Assembly: GCF_012911565.1 (NCBI RefSeq)
Contig: NZ_JAAMPU010000103.1
Location: 168,036 to 232,035, forward strand
Source of the DNA: Flavobacterium silvaticum
GTDB lineage: Bacteria; Bacteroidota; Bacteroidia; Flavobacteriales; Flavobacteriaceae
DNA length: 64,000 nucleotides
Direction: 5' to 3'
Below are positions 43,461-52,404 of the stretch, piece after piece. The notes under the pieces were generated by a model that saw only the letters and a program-made list of their open reading frames with translations, searched no databases and had not been told where the DNA came from. Position 1 is the first letter of the stretch. Each line of letters opens with the position of its first letter. The translations under genes and the position numbers were made by a program.

Positions 43461-44066
43461 TTATGCTTTGATGCTGCAACCGATGGCTTTGGTTTCGGTT
43501 GGGGTTACAGATTTGTTTGCCAAAAGCGCATTGACGGCAGCTTCCACATATTTTTCTTTTACGGCCGATGGATCTTCGTGATTGTCATCTATCGCCCCGA
43601 TGTATTTTATGACATTTCCTTTAGCTGTCTTCTGCAATAAAAAGACATGTGGCGTTTTGGTGGCGCCGTATTGCGGATAGATTTTTTGTCCGTCGTCGAA
43701 CAGATACGGGAACGTGAATTTCTTTTCCCTGGCGCGTTGCTGCATGAGGGCATAGCTGTCTTCGGCTTGTTTTTCCGGATTGTTCGGGTTGATTGCAATC
43801 ACCGGATAGCCTTTTGGAGCGTACATTTTGTCCAGAGCGATGATTCGGTCTTCATAGGCTTTTGCATACGGACAATGGTTACAGGTAAAGATAACGATGA
43901 AGCCTTTTGCATTTTTATAGTCGGATAAGGAAACCATTTTTCCATCGACGTTTTTCAGTTTGAAATCTGTAGCCACATCACCGACTTTATAGCCGGCCGG
44001 CGGAGTAGAGAAGGAGGCGGCCACAAAAAGCAGCAGCGCAAGCCCGAATGTTTGGATTGTTTTCAT
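43461..44066 (-). CDS. Exported thioredoxin-fold (redoxin/AhpC-like) protein
   Basis: A 201-residue protein with a signal peptide (FGLALLLFVAASFSTPPAG). VGDVATDFKLKNVDGKMVSL, IVIFTCNHCPYAKAYEDRII with a CxxC redox pair (Cys-Asn-His-Cys) and YGATKTPHVFLLQKTAKGN are typical of the redoxin family. It probably acts in the periplasm in thiol-disulfide or peroxide chemistry. The start overlaps the stop of the TlpA-like gene by ATGA (44063-44066). Confidence 0.88.
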   Translation of the reverse strand: MKTIQTFGLALLLFVAASFSTPPAGYKVGDVATDFKLKNVDGKMVSLSDYKNAKGFIVIFTCNHCPYAKAYEDRIIALDKMYAPKGYPVIAINPNNPEKQAEDSYALMQQRAREKKFTFPYLFDDGQKIYPQYGATKTPHVFLLQKTAKGNVIKYIGAIDDNHEDPSAVKEKYVEAAVNALLANKSVTPTETKAIGCSIKA

Positions 44067-44602
44067 GGTAAAGTGATAAATGGTTTTAATTCAGATTGTA
44101 ATGCTTCAAAGGTGAACGATTGTTCGTAGAATTTGCGGAGATTCAAAGATGGATTGTAAATGACGGTCGCCGGTATGGCTCCTGACCATTCCGGATCTAC
44201 TTTGTCAATCCAGCTGTTGGCATCGGGGTCGCTCAAATGGACGACTTCAGATTTCGATTGTTTCTTCTTTAAAAACGGGAGCAGGTTTTTTTCGACCTGT
44301 TTGGTGAAATCGAGACTGACGAGAATTACTTTGATTTTGGAATCCGGATAGGCCGTCGTCAATTTTTCAAAGTTGGGTAGTTCCGCTACACACGGCGCGC
44401 ACCAGGTTGCCCAGAAGTTGATGACGTAAGTAGTATCTGTAGCTTTCCTTTCAAGAATCGGCCGAAGTCCTTCAAAGTTGTATGACTTTACAGAAATGCC
44501 ATCTGCACTATACACCTTCGAAGGTGTCTGGGCATTGGCATAAATCGTCAGGAATACGAGAAGGAGAAGGAAGCCGTAGCTTTTTGAGTACTGTAGATTC
44601 AT
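44063..44602 (-). CDS. TlpA-like thiol-disulfide oxidoreductase
   Basis: About 179 residues with a signal peptide (YGFLLLLVFLTIYANAQ). The thioredoxin fold contains TYVINFWATWCAPCVAELPN with the CxxC pair Cys-Ala-Pro-Cys and VILVSLDFTKQVEKNLLPFL. It is a periplasmic reductant or oxidant of the TlpA/ResA group. I chose the ATG at 44602, which puts the signal peptide at the N-terminus; the frame is open to 44641. It is the first gene of a four-gene run with overlapping or nearly overlapping starts, divergent from marR. Confidence 0.88.
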   Translation of the reverse strand: MNLQYSKSYGFLLLLVFLTIYANAQTPSKVYSADGISVKSYNFEGLRPILERKATDTTYVINFWATWCAPCVAELPNFEKLTTAYPDSKIKVILVSLDFTKQVEKNLLPFLKKKQSKSEVVHLSDPDANSWIDKVDPEWSGAIPATVIYNPSLNLRKFYEQSFTFEALQSELKPFITLP

Positions 44603-44691
44603 CCGTCTAAAATTAGCCATTAATAAAGGGGCATTTTCCATTTAACAAAAAAATAACAGGCGGGTAGCATCGGCGTAACCATAAATCAACA

Positions 44692-44723
44692 TACATTTGT
44701 ATATACAAATATTGTAAGTACAA
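44692..44723 (+). promoter_or_regulatory. Promoter and paired operator of marR
   Basis: The -7 box TACATTTG (44692-44699) overlaps the palindrome TTGTA-TA-TACAA (44697-44708, extended to the 16-base ATTTGTATATACAAAT). A second copy TTGTA-AG-TACAA (44712-44723) abuts the ATG. The spacing is 15 bases. This is the layout expected for MarR self-repression. Confidence 0.7.
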
Positions 44724-45185
44724 ATGAAAATAAACGATGTCATCAAAAGTGGTCAGGCCTATTCGGAATCGAAGGCTGCCGTATTGAACATCGTTTATAC
44801 CGAGAAATTGCTTTCTGAAAAGATATCGGCCATCCTCAAAAACTACGATTTGTCTACCGAACAATTCAACGTACTCCGGATCCTGCGCGGACAAAAAGGA
44901 AGTCCGGCCAGCATGCAACTGATACAGGAGCGCATGCTTTCCAAAACCAGCAATACTACACGGCTTGTGGATAAATTGCTGGCGAAGAAACTTGTGACGC
45001 GTAAAGTGTGTCCGGGAAACAGAAGGATGATGGAAGTCAACATTACGGAATCGGGGCTTGCGTTGCTGGAAAAGGCGGATCCGGATATCGAATCGTTTGA
45101 ATCCTCTTTCAATGCCTTATCTGAACCGGAATTTGAAACCTTCAATCGGCTCATTGAAAAATTCAGGGCTCATCTGCTCAAATAA
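44724..45185 (+). CDS. MarR-family transcriptional regulator
   Basis: A 153-residue winged-helix regulator: STEQFNVLRILRGQKGSPAS, MLSKTSNTTRLVDKLLAKKL and NRRMMEVNITESGLALLEKA. The ATG at 44724 directly follows the second operator copy, so the leader is very short. The next gene 62 bases on encodes a YceI-family exported protein, an arrangement I recall from other flavobacteria. It is divergent from the TlpA redox operon and could control both directions. Confidence 0.92.
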   Translation: MKINDVIKSGQAYSESKAAVLNIVYTEKLLSEKISAILKNYDLSTEQFNVLRILRGQKGSPASMQLIQERMLSKTSNTTRLVDKLLAKKLVTRKVCPGNRRMMEVNITESGLALLEKADPDIESFESSFNALSEPEFETFNRLIEKFRAHLLK

Positions 45186-45247
45186 ATAATTAATAGTTAA
45201 TATCAATAAACAATAATAACCATCACCATTAATTCTAATTCATCATT

Positions 45248-45811
45248 ATGAAAAATCTAAAATCAATTGCAATTGCCTTGTTCCTTACAGCAGGTTTGAC
45301 GGTTTCGGCCCAGACTAAAATAGATGCTGCAAAAAGCGTCATCAAATGGACAGGCCACAAAGTAACCGGAGAACACCAGGGAACGGTAAAATTCCAGGAC
45401 GGTACGCTTACCCTTAAAGGCGGAAAACTTACGGGCGGTGCTTTCACAGTGAATATGACGTCTATCGCTGTTACGGATTTGACTGCTGACCAGGGGAAAG
45501 ACAAACTGGAAGGTCACCTGAAAGCTGATGATTTCTTTGGAACAGACAAATATCCTACGGCTAAAGTGGCATTCAAATCTGTAAAAGAAAAAAGCGCCGG
45601 TGTTTACACTGTTACTGCCGATGTCACGATCAAAGGAAAAACAGCTCCGGCTACGTTTGACCTGACAGTTGGTAAAAACAGCGCGACTACGACTTTCAAA
45701 ATCGATCGTACCAAATACGACATCAAATACAAATCTAAAAACTTCTTTGAGGGACTTGGAGATAACGTAATCTACGATGAGTTCGATGTTACTGTGAATC
45801 TTGTATTTTAA
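45248..45811 (+). CDS. YceI-family exported protein
   Basis: A 187-residue protein with a signal peptide (SIAIALFLTAGLTVSAQ). TKIDAAKSVIKWTGHKVTGE, GTLTLKGGKLTGGAFTVNM, LKADDFFGTDKYPTAKVAFK and ITIKG-type strands match YceI, a lipocalin-like periplasmic fold that binds polyisoprenoid-type lipids in structurally known members. It is probably cotranscribed with marR and ends at a terminator. Confidence 0.92.
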   Translation: MKNLKSIAIALFLTAGLTVSAQTKIDAAKSVIKWTGHKVTGEHQGTVKFQDGTLTLKGGKLTGGAFTVNMTSIAVTDLTADQGKDKLEGHLKADDFFGTDKYPTAKVAFKSVKEKSAGVYTVTADVTIKGKTAPATFDLTVGKNSATTTFKIDRTKYDIKYKSKNFFEGLGDNVIYDEFDVTVNLVF

Positions 45812-45830
45812 TTTGTTTCATCTATATTGG

Positions 45831-45864
45831 AAAAATCCCTGGTTAGCGCCGGGGATTTTTTTTT
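45831..45864 (+). terminator. Rho-independent terminator after yceI
   Basis: AAAAATCCC and GGGATTTTT arms with a GC-rich loop, followed by a long T-run. Confidence 0.75.
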
Positions 45865-46010
45865 ACCCCTGATTTTATTTTTGGTAGGGTAAATCGATAT
45901 CGAACTGTTTCATTCTGAATATTTTGTGTGCTTTCCTGTTAATAGCGGGAAAATCTGGTTTGAATTGCTTTTTTAACACATTTCCGAAATGCGTTAGCTG
46001 GTAATTTTTA

Positions 46011-46018
46011 TATTTTTG
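46011..46018 (+). promoter_or_regulatory. -7 promoter element of the 46039 operon
   Basis: TATTTTTG fits TAnnTTTG, 20 bases before the ATG at 46039. Confidence 0.5.
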
Positions 46019-46038
46019 AAACAGATTCCAAAATTTTT

Positions 46039-47190
46039 ATGAAGAAAAACTACGCTTTAGCAGTAATTGCTTTTGTTTCTATTATTTTTTTGATTTTTGC
46101 CTGTTCGGATTCCGAAGACGAAACGACTTACATACCTGTTGAACCCGTTTCTCCGGTGACAGTTGACCTGACCCAGGTTCCTTATCCTAAATTATCCGAT
46201 TATAAATTCTTCGAAGGCGACATGAAAGACCAGGTTCCGGCTCTTGACGTGTTGCCCTATGAACCGTCCAGCGCGTTGTTCACGGATTACGCCCATAAAA
46301 AGCGTTTTATCTGGATGCCAAAGAATACAAAGGCGACTTACAACGGCGATGAAAAAGCGCTTGAATTACCCGTAGGCGCAGCGCTTATAAAGACTTTTTA
46401 TTACGATAACGTACAGAACATACCTGTTCCGGGCCAAACGCGGATCATTGAAACCCGCATCATCATACGCAAAGCCGAAGGTTATATTTTTGCCGATTAT
46501 GTCTGGAATGAAGACCAGACGGAAGCTTATTATGATATGGCCGGAAGCGGAACGACTGTCACGTGGCTTGATGATGATAATGTGTCACAAACCGCACAAT
46601 ACCGTATCCCGAACGAATCCCAATGTATCGTCTGCCATAAAATATGGACGCCTGGCGAAAGTGGCGAAATAACCACAAATATTCCTATCGGCATCAAGCC
46701 TCAGAACCTCAATTTCAATTACAACTACGGTTCGGAAGTAAAGAACCAGCTTACCAAATGGATTGAGTACGGTTATCTCGAAGATAATTTCAGCCTTCCA
46801 TCTGCCGAAAATACTGTCGTGAATTACAACGATACTTCGCAGCCCATCGCATTGCGCGCACGTGCTTATTTCGATTCCAACTGTTCGCATTGCCACGAAG
46901 CCAACAGGCATTGTGATTACAGACCCATGCGTTTCGCTTATGGAAGTACCGCAGGAAATGGAGGAGAAGCAAATATGGGAGTTTGTGTGAATACCCAGGA
47001 TATGCAGGGATTTCCGCCGGAACTCGGTACTATCGTGACACCACGCCATATTGAAGAATCCATGTTGTATTTCCGTTTGAATACTACAGATGAAACATAC
47101 AGAATGCCTTTGCATGGACGGACCATGATCCATCAGGAAGGAATCGCCCTTGTTGAAGAATGGATCAATTCGCTTGAACACTGTGACTAA
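46039..47190 (+). CDS. Diheme-type c cytochrome lipoprotein, second paralogue
   Basis: A 383-residue lipoprotein (lipobox FACS region, Cys about residue 22) and a clear paralogue of the protein at 12118-13203. Both share [36 protein letters not shown] and ETRIIIRKAEGYIFADYVWN. Haem motifs are CIVCH and CSHCH. It is followed 26 bases later by the first of two secreted ASPIC-domain proteins in the same direction. That linkage suggests surface electron transfer or oxidation of a substrate bound by those proteins, but this is inference. Confidence 0.85.
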   Translation: MKKNYALAVIAFVSIIFLIFACSDSEDETTYIPVEPVSPVTVDLTQVPYPKLSDYKFFEGDMKDQVPALDVLPYEPSSALFTDYAHKKRFIWMPKNTKATYNGDEKALELPVGAALIKTFYYDNVQNIPVPGQTRIIETRIIIRKAEGYIFADYVWNEDQTEAYYDMAGSGTTVTWLDDDNVSQTAQYRIPNESQCIVCHKIWTPGESGEITTNIPIGIKPQNLNFNYNYGSEVKNQLTKWIEYGYLEDNFSLPSAENTVVNYNDTSQPIALRARAYFDSNCSHCHEANRHCDYRPMRFAYGSTAGNGGEANMGVCVNTQDMQGFPPELGTIVTPRHIEESMLYFRLNTTDETYRMPLHGRTMIHQEGIALVEEWINSLEHCD

Positions 47191-47216
47191 TTAACCAACC
47201 TTAAAATGAGTTTCGT

Positions 47217-49682
47217 ATGAATTTAAAAACTACAATTGAAAAAGCGCCTTCCCCATTTCTCTTTTTTAAGGTGCTGGCAATGCTGCTGGCTTTCGTGTCT
47301 TTTCAAAACGTAAAGGCACAAAATACGTGTGCTACGGCAGTTCCGGTAACGGCAGGAACTTATGTGGTGGATGCCATCAATGGAACCAATGTTTCCGTAG
47401 GATGCTCCAACGCTTCCATGGCGGAATGGTATGCTTATACGCCTACCGAAAATCATTCAACGACCGTCACTTCAGATTTGGCCGTCAACATCTGTAAAGA
47501 CACCAATTTCAATGTTTATACAGGTACTTGCACCGCGTTGTCCTGTTATGCGGGAGACGACGATTCGGGAATCATAGCCTGTAACAGCGGAAATGCCAGT
47601 ACCTATCTATCTACCGATACATTCGAAGCCTACGCGGGTGTCACGTATTACATTGCCTGGGATAACCGATGGTCAACAGCAGGTTTTTCTTTCCAGATCA
47701 TAGAAAACCCGTTTATAGAAAATCCGTGTAACACGGCTACTTTGGTAACTGCCGGCACAACAACGGTTCCGGTAATAGATGCACTTACTTTGACGACTGC
47801 CTGTTCGAGCGCGACATTGGCAAAATGGTACCGATACGTTCCGACCCAGGATTATCACCTGACCGTAACTTCTGATCTTGAAGCCAATCTTTGCAAAGAC
47901 ACTAATTTCAGTGTTTACACCGGTTCATGCAATACGCTACTGTCTTGTATCACTACCGATGATAATTCAGGTGAGTTGGTTTGTACCGAAAGCGGCTTGT
48001 CGAATTTATCAACCAGGACGTTTGATGTCACTGCCGGAACCGTATATTACATCGTATGGGACAACGCTTGGAGTACAGATGGTTTCGACTTCCAGATCAT
48101 CGAAGAAGAATTCACTTTTCCGGTATCGTACACCAATACCTCAATCCCGACAATGAACAGTACTTACAATACCTGTATCGTCGACATGAACAACGATGGC
48201 AGGGATGATATTGCAGGTGTCAGCTCAAATAATCTGCGAATCCATTTCCAGGCTAATGATGGGACCTTGTCATTTACGGACTTCAACGTACCTGGAAATC
48301 ATTATATGCCGTCGTGGAGCATTGCCGCCGGCGATTATAACAAAGACGGTTATACCGATTTGCTTTTGGGAAGCGGCCAGGGACTTACGTTCTGGAAGTC
48401 GAACGATACCGGGACGGCTTACACCGGAATTACACCCGGCCAGTATATTTTCTGTCAGCGAACCAATTTCATTGATATCAATAACGACGGAAACCTCGAT
48501 GCTTTTTCATGCCATGATATAGCGCCGAATTGTTACTATATCAATGATGGTTTGGGCAATATGAGCTTTTACCAGTCTTCCGGAATCAATCTTTTTGGAA
48601 ATGTCGGAGGAAATTATGCCTCGATATGGACAGATTATGACAACGACGGGGATCAGGATATGTTCGTCTCCAAATGTTCCGGTCCACCATGTGAGTTGCA
48701 TCGCAACAACGGAGACGGAACGTTTACAGATGTCGCTTCTGTTTCCGGAATGAATTTCCAACCGGTATCATCGTGGTCTTCCGCCATTTCAGATTTCGAC
48801 AATGACGGCGATATGGATATACTTGTAGGTTCCAACGGAGGTGCGGCAACACGCTTGTTCAGAAATGATCTGGGCGCCGGAACAGATGCTTTTACGAATA
48901 TCACACTCGGTTCCGGATGGGATACGAATCCAAACACGAACCGCGATTACATTGCCTATGACTTTGACAACGATGGAAACGTGGACGTTTTGGGTGGCGG
49001 AAGCAAAATCATGTTCGGGCAAGGTGACGGAACGTTTTTGTCGACCGTCTATCCCGGAAATATAAATGTAGGTGCCGTAGGAGATTTGAACGGAGACGGT
49101 TTTCTTGATATCATCGACTGGAATACCGTCCGAATGGCCGTACCGAACGGTAACAACTGGGTTGTGGTACACCTGAAAGGAATCCAGAGCAACAGCAGCG
49201 GTGTAGGTGCCCGCGTTGAAATTTACGGTTCATGGGGCAAGCAGATCCGTGATGTAAGAAGCGGTGAAGGTTTTGAGTACATGAGCACGCTGAATGCCCA
49301 TTTTGGATTGGGTCAGGCAGATGCGATAGATTCGATTGTCATCAGATGGCCTTCAGGAACGGTAGATGTGATCCCGAATCCACAAATCAATCAAATGCAG
49401 ACCGTTGTGGAAGGATCGTTCCCGTTGAGCAATCCATCTGTAGGTCAGGCAGGTTTCGCCATCTACCCGAACCCGGCTGAAGATTACCTGACCATAAGCA
49501 GAAATGCTTCGACACCGGAAATAAAATCACTTGAAATCTATGACCTTGCCGGAAGATTCATATCTAATCCTGCACTGGAAAATGACAGATTGTCTGTAAA
49601 AATACTCAGTACCGGAACGTATATCCTGGTTTTAAGAGCGGCAGATGGAAAATCATACACCCAGAAATTCCTCAAAAAATAA
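47217..49682 (+). CDS. Large T9SS-secreted FG-GAP/ASPIC protein 1
   Basis: An 821-residue secreted protein. After the signal peptide (ending VKAQ) come two related beta-domains of about 140 residues (each with CKDTNF-VYTG and TYYIAWDN/VYYIVWDN). Then follow FG-GAP/VCBS repeats with calcium-loop motifs DMNNDGRDD, DYNKDGYTD, DINNDGNLD, DYDNDGDQD, DFDNDGDMD and DLNGDGFLD. An ASPIC/UnbV domain (GVGARVEIYGSWGKQIRDV, HFGLGQADAIDSIVIRWPSG) and a type A T9SS sorting domain (IYPNPAEDYLTI to FLKK) end the protein. It is a close tandem duplicate of the next gene. Confidence 0.9.
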   Translation: MNLKTTIEKAPSPFLFFKVLAMLLAFVSFQNVKAQNTCATAVPVTAGTYVVDAINGTNVSVGCSNASMAEWYAYTPTENHSTTVTSDLAVNICKDTNFNVYTGTCTALSCYAGDDDSGIIACNSGNASTYLSTDTFEAYAGVTYYIAWDNRWSTAGFSFQIIENPFIENPCNTATLVTAGTTTVPVIDALTLTTACSSATLAKWYRYVPTQDYHLTVTSDLEANLCKDTNFSVYTGSCNTLLSCITTDDNSGELVCTESGLSNLSTRTFDVTAGTVYYIVWDNAWSTDGFDFQIIEEEFTFPVSYTNTSIPTMNSTYNTCIVDMNNDGRDDIAGVSSNNLRIHFQANDGTLSFTDFNVPGNHYMPSWSIAAGDYNKDGYTDLLLGSGQGLTFWKSNDTGTAYTGITPGQYIFCQRTNFIDINNDGNLDAFSCHDIAPNCYYINDGLGNMSFYQSSGINLFGNVGGNYASIWTDYDNDGDQDMFVSKCSGPPCELHRNNGDGTFTDVASVSGMNFQPVSSWSSAISDFDNDGDMDILVGSNGGAATRLFRNDLGAGTDAFTNITLGSGWDTNPNTNRDYIAYDFDNDGNVDVLGGGSKIMFGQGDGTFLSTVYPGNINVGAVGDLNGDGFLDIIDWNTVRMAVPNGNNWVVVHLKGIQSNSSGVGARVEIYGSWGKQIRDVRSGEGFEYMSTLNAHFGLGQADAIDSIVIRWPSGTVDVIPNPQINQMQTVVEGSFPLSNPSVGQAGFAIYPNPAEDYLTISRNASTPEIKSLEIYDLAGRFISNPALENDRLSVKILSTGTYILVLRAADGKSYTQKFLKK

Positions 49683-49715
49683 ACAGGAGCAATTCCTGAT
49701 TCTATTCTACTCTTG

Positions 49716-49748
49716 AAAAAATCCGTTGTCATATGGCAGCGGATTTTT
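49716..49748 (+). terminator. Terminator between the two ASPIC genes
   Basis: AAAATCCG and CGGATTTT arms with a 14-base loop, followed by TTTTTGTTTTTT. Confidence 0.7.
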
Positions 49749-49861
49749 GTTTTTTAACTTTTAAATGACTGATGCTCTGCTTTTTTTGTTATCATTGTCG
49801 TTCAGATTTTTTATAAACGTCATCTGACTTTCTTTGATTGACCAACCTTAAAATAAGCAAT

Positions 49862-52321
49862 ATGTATTCAAGAACTACAATTGAAAAAATACGGTTGTCC
49901 CATTTCTTTTCCACTAGCTTTCTATTGTTGCTGATTCTGTTGTCTTTCGATCAGACTAAAGCTCAAAATACCTGCGCAACGGCACTTCCCATTGGGCCTG
50001 GGACGTATGTGATCGATGCTATCAACGGAACAAACATCGCGACTTCCTGTGCTTATGCGCCATTGGCAGAATGGTATGCCTATACGCCGACTGAAAATCA
50101 TATGGTAACCGTAACGTCAGATTTACCTGAAAATGCTTGTAAAGACACCTTTTTCAATGTCTATACGGGAACCTGCGACGGATTGATCTGTTATGTGGGT
50201 AACGATGATGGCGGCACGATACCTTGCCAGCCCGGACAAACATGGTCGCTGTTGTCTACCGTTACATTCGAAGCTTTGGCCGGAACAACCTATTACATAG
50301 CATGGGATAACAGATGGACTGCTGCCGGGCTCACTTTCCAGCTTATCGAATATGTCGAGAGTCCCTGTAACACGGCCACAGTGATTACCGCCGGTACTAC
50401 CACGATAGCTTCAATTAATGCGGAAACCATACCGACACCTTGCTCAACGGCAACACTGGCCAATTGGTTTAAGTATACTCCTGATGATTATTATCATGTT
50501 ACCGTTACTTCTGATATGCCTGTGAATCAATGTAAAGACACTCGTTTTACGGTATATACAGGTTCGTGTATTTCCGGCCTGACCTGTTTGACTTCGGATG
50601 ATAATTCCGGAGACCTGGCCTGTACAGAGAACGGGGAGTCGAATTTAGCTACTAAGAGGTTTGATGTAATGCCGGGAACAACCTATTATATCGTATGGGA
50701 CAATACCTGGAGTACCGAAGGTTTCGACTTCCAGCTTATCGAAGACGAATATGTGTTTCCGGTATCCTACACGACCTCTGCTATCGGGCCTATTATCGGC
50801 GGATCGTATAATTGTATCGTCGATATGAATGGAGATGGGAAAGACGATCTTTTTACGTTTTCTCTTGAGGGAGTTCCTGTTTATTATCAACAAGATGGGG
50901 GCACTTTTGCATTTACCAATTTTCCAATTTCCACAAACTTCCAGCAACCTTCCTGGAGCATTGCCGCCGCTGATTATAACAAAGATGGGTTCACTGATTT
51001 GCTTTTCGGAAGTTCATATGGCCTTTCATTATGGAAATCCGATAATACGGGAACGGCTTACAGCATGGTAACCCCGGGCCAGTATATTTTCTGTCAACGC
51101 ACCAATTTCATAGACATCAATAACGACGGAAACCTCGATGTTTTTTCATGCCATGATATTGCGCCAAACTGTTATTACCTAAACGACGGCTTGGGCAATA
51201 TGAGTTTTTATCAATCTTCCGGCAATAGTCTTTTTGGAAATGTCGGAGGGAATTATGCTTCCATCTGGACCGATTATGACAATGACGGCGATCAGGATTT
51301 ATTCGTTTCCAAATGTTCGGGCCCACCATGTGAGCTGCACCGGAATAACGGGGATGGAACGTATACAGATGTCGCTTCGGTTTCCGGATTGAACTTCCAA
51401 CCGGTAACATCGTGGTCTTCGGCTGTTGCAGATTATGACAATGATGGCGATATGGACATCCTGATAGGCTCTAACGGAGGCGTTCCCAGTCAATTGTTCC
51501 GCAATGATCTTGGTTTGGGAACGGATGCATTTACCAACATCACGGCGGGTTCCGGTTTTGAATCGAACATCAGTACGTATCGCGATTACATAGCCTATGA
51601 TTTTGACAACGATGGGAATGTGGATATTTTGGGTGGCGCAAATAAAATAATGTACGGTCAGGGTGACGGAACTTTCTTTCCGATTGTATATCCGGAAGGG
51701 CATGGAGTAGGAGCCGTAGGGGATTTAAACGGAGACGGTTTCCTTGACATCATCGATTGGAATATAGTCCGTATGGCTGTCCCGAATGGAAATAACTGGG
51801 TTGCCATCCACCTCAGAGGAATCCAAAGCAACAGCAATGGAATTGGGGCGCGGGTTGAGATTTATGGATCATGGGGCATACAAATCCGTGATATAAGAAG
51901 CGGAGAAGGTTTTGGATTCATGAGTACCTTAAATGCTCATTTTGGATTGGGACAGGCCGCTGCAATAGATTCGATTGTCATCAGATGGCCTTCCGGTGTG
52001 GTAGATGTCATCGAGAATCCCGAAATAAATCAAATGCAGACGGTTGTTGAAGGATCTTTCCCATTGAGCAATCCGTCAATTGCTGCTGCTGGTTTTACAA
52101 TCTATCCGAACCCAGCAGACGATTATCTCACAATCAGCCCTAATGCATCTGCTCCTGAAATAAAATCTGCACAAATTTTTGATCTTGGCGGCAGGTTGAT
52201 AACGAATCCGGAATTGGAGAATGATAAACTTTCTGTCAAAATCCTCAGTACCGGAACTTATATCCTGGTTTTGAGAACAGCGGCCGGAAAATCCTATACC
52301 CAAAAATTCCTCAAAAAATAA
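49862..52321 (+). CDS. Large T9SS-secreted FG-GAP/ASPIC protein 2
   Basis: An 819-residue paralogue of the preceding protein with the same domain order: signal peptide, two beta-domains, FG-GAP calcium loops, ASPIC/UnbV domain and T9SS sorting domain (IYPNPADDYLTI to FLKK). The two genes are nearly identical in DNA over long stretches of the FG-GAP and ASPIC parts and differ most in the N-terminal half. I chose the ATG at 49862 because both copies share the leader ACCAACCTTAAAAT just upstream; the TTG at 49838 lies within that leader. It has its own terminator on each side. Confidence 0.9.
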   Translation: MYSRTTIEKIRLSHFFSTSFLLLLILLSFDQTKAQNTCATALPIGPGTYVIDAINGTNIATSCAYAPLAEWYAYTPTENHMVTVTSDLPENACKDTFFNVYTGTCDGLICYVGNDDGGTIPCQPGQTWSLLSTVTFEALAGTTYYIAWDNRWTAAGLTFQLIEYVESPCNTATVITAGTTTIASINAETIPTPCSTATLANWFKYTPDDYYHVTVTSDMPVNQCKDTRFTVYTGSCISGLTCLTSDDNSGDLACTENGESNLATKRFDVMPGTTYYIVWDNTWSTEGFDFQLIEDEYVFPVSYTTSAIGPIIGGSYNCIVDMNGDGKDDLFTFSLEGVPVYYQQDGGTFAFTNFPISTNFQQPSWSIAAADYNKDGFTDLLFGSSYGLSLWKSDNTGTAYSMVTPGQYIFCQRTNFIDINNDGNLDVFSCHDIAPNCYYLNDGLGNMSFYQSSGNSLFGNVGGNYASIWTDYDNDGDQDLFVSKCSGPPCELHRNNGDGTYTDVASVSGLNFQPVTSWSSAVADYDNDGDMDILIGSNGGVPSQLFRNDLGLGTDAFTNITAGSGFESNISTYRDYIAYDFDNDGNVDILGGANKIMYGQGDGTFFPIVYPEGHGVGAVGDLNGDGFLDIIDWNIVRMAVPNGNNWVAIHLRGIQSNSNGIGARVEIYGSWGIQIRDIRSGEGFGFMSTLNAHFGLGQAAAIDSIVIRWPSGVVDVIENPEINQMQTVVEGSFPLSNPSIAAAGFTIYPNPADDYLTISPNASAPEIKSAQIFDLGGRLITNPELENDKLSVKILSTGTYILVLRTAAGKSYTQKFLKK

Positions 52322-52356
52322 AAGAAGTTATTCTCTCGATTCCTAATAGATGAAAA

Positions 52357-52385
52357 AAAATCCGCCGTTACATCCAGCGGATTTT
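52357..52385. terminator. Bidirectional terminator between ASPIC gene 2 and the metallopeptidase gene
   Basis: AAAATCCGC (52357-52365) and GCGGATTTT (52377-52385), flanked by an A-run on the left and a T-rich right side. Confidence 0.75.
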
Positions 52386-52404
52386 CTTTACAGATTTAAC
52401 CTCA

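Noticed and set aside
44613..44918. Minus-strand frame across the marR promoter
   Set aside because: Overlaps the marR coding start and both operator copies; no recognisable features.
46585..47181. 198-codon minus-strand frame in the second diheme gene
   Set aside because: Antisense shadow of a well-supported lipoprotein gene.
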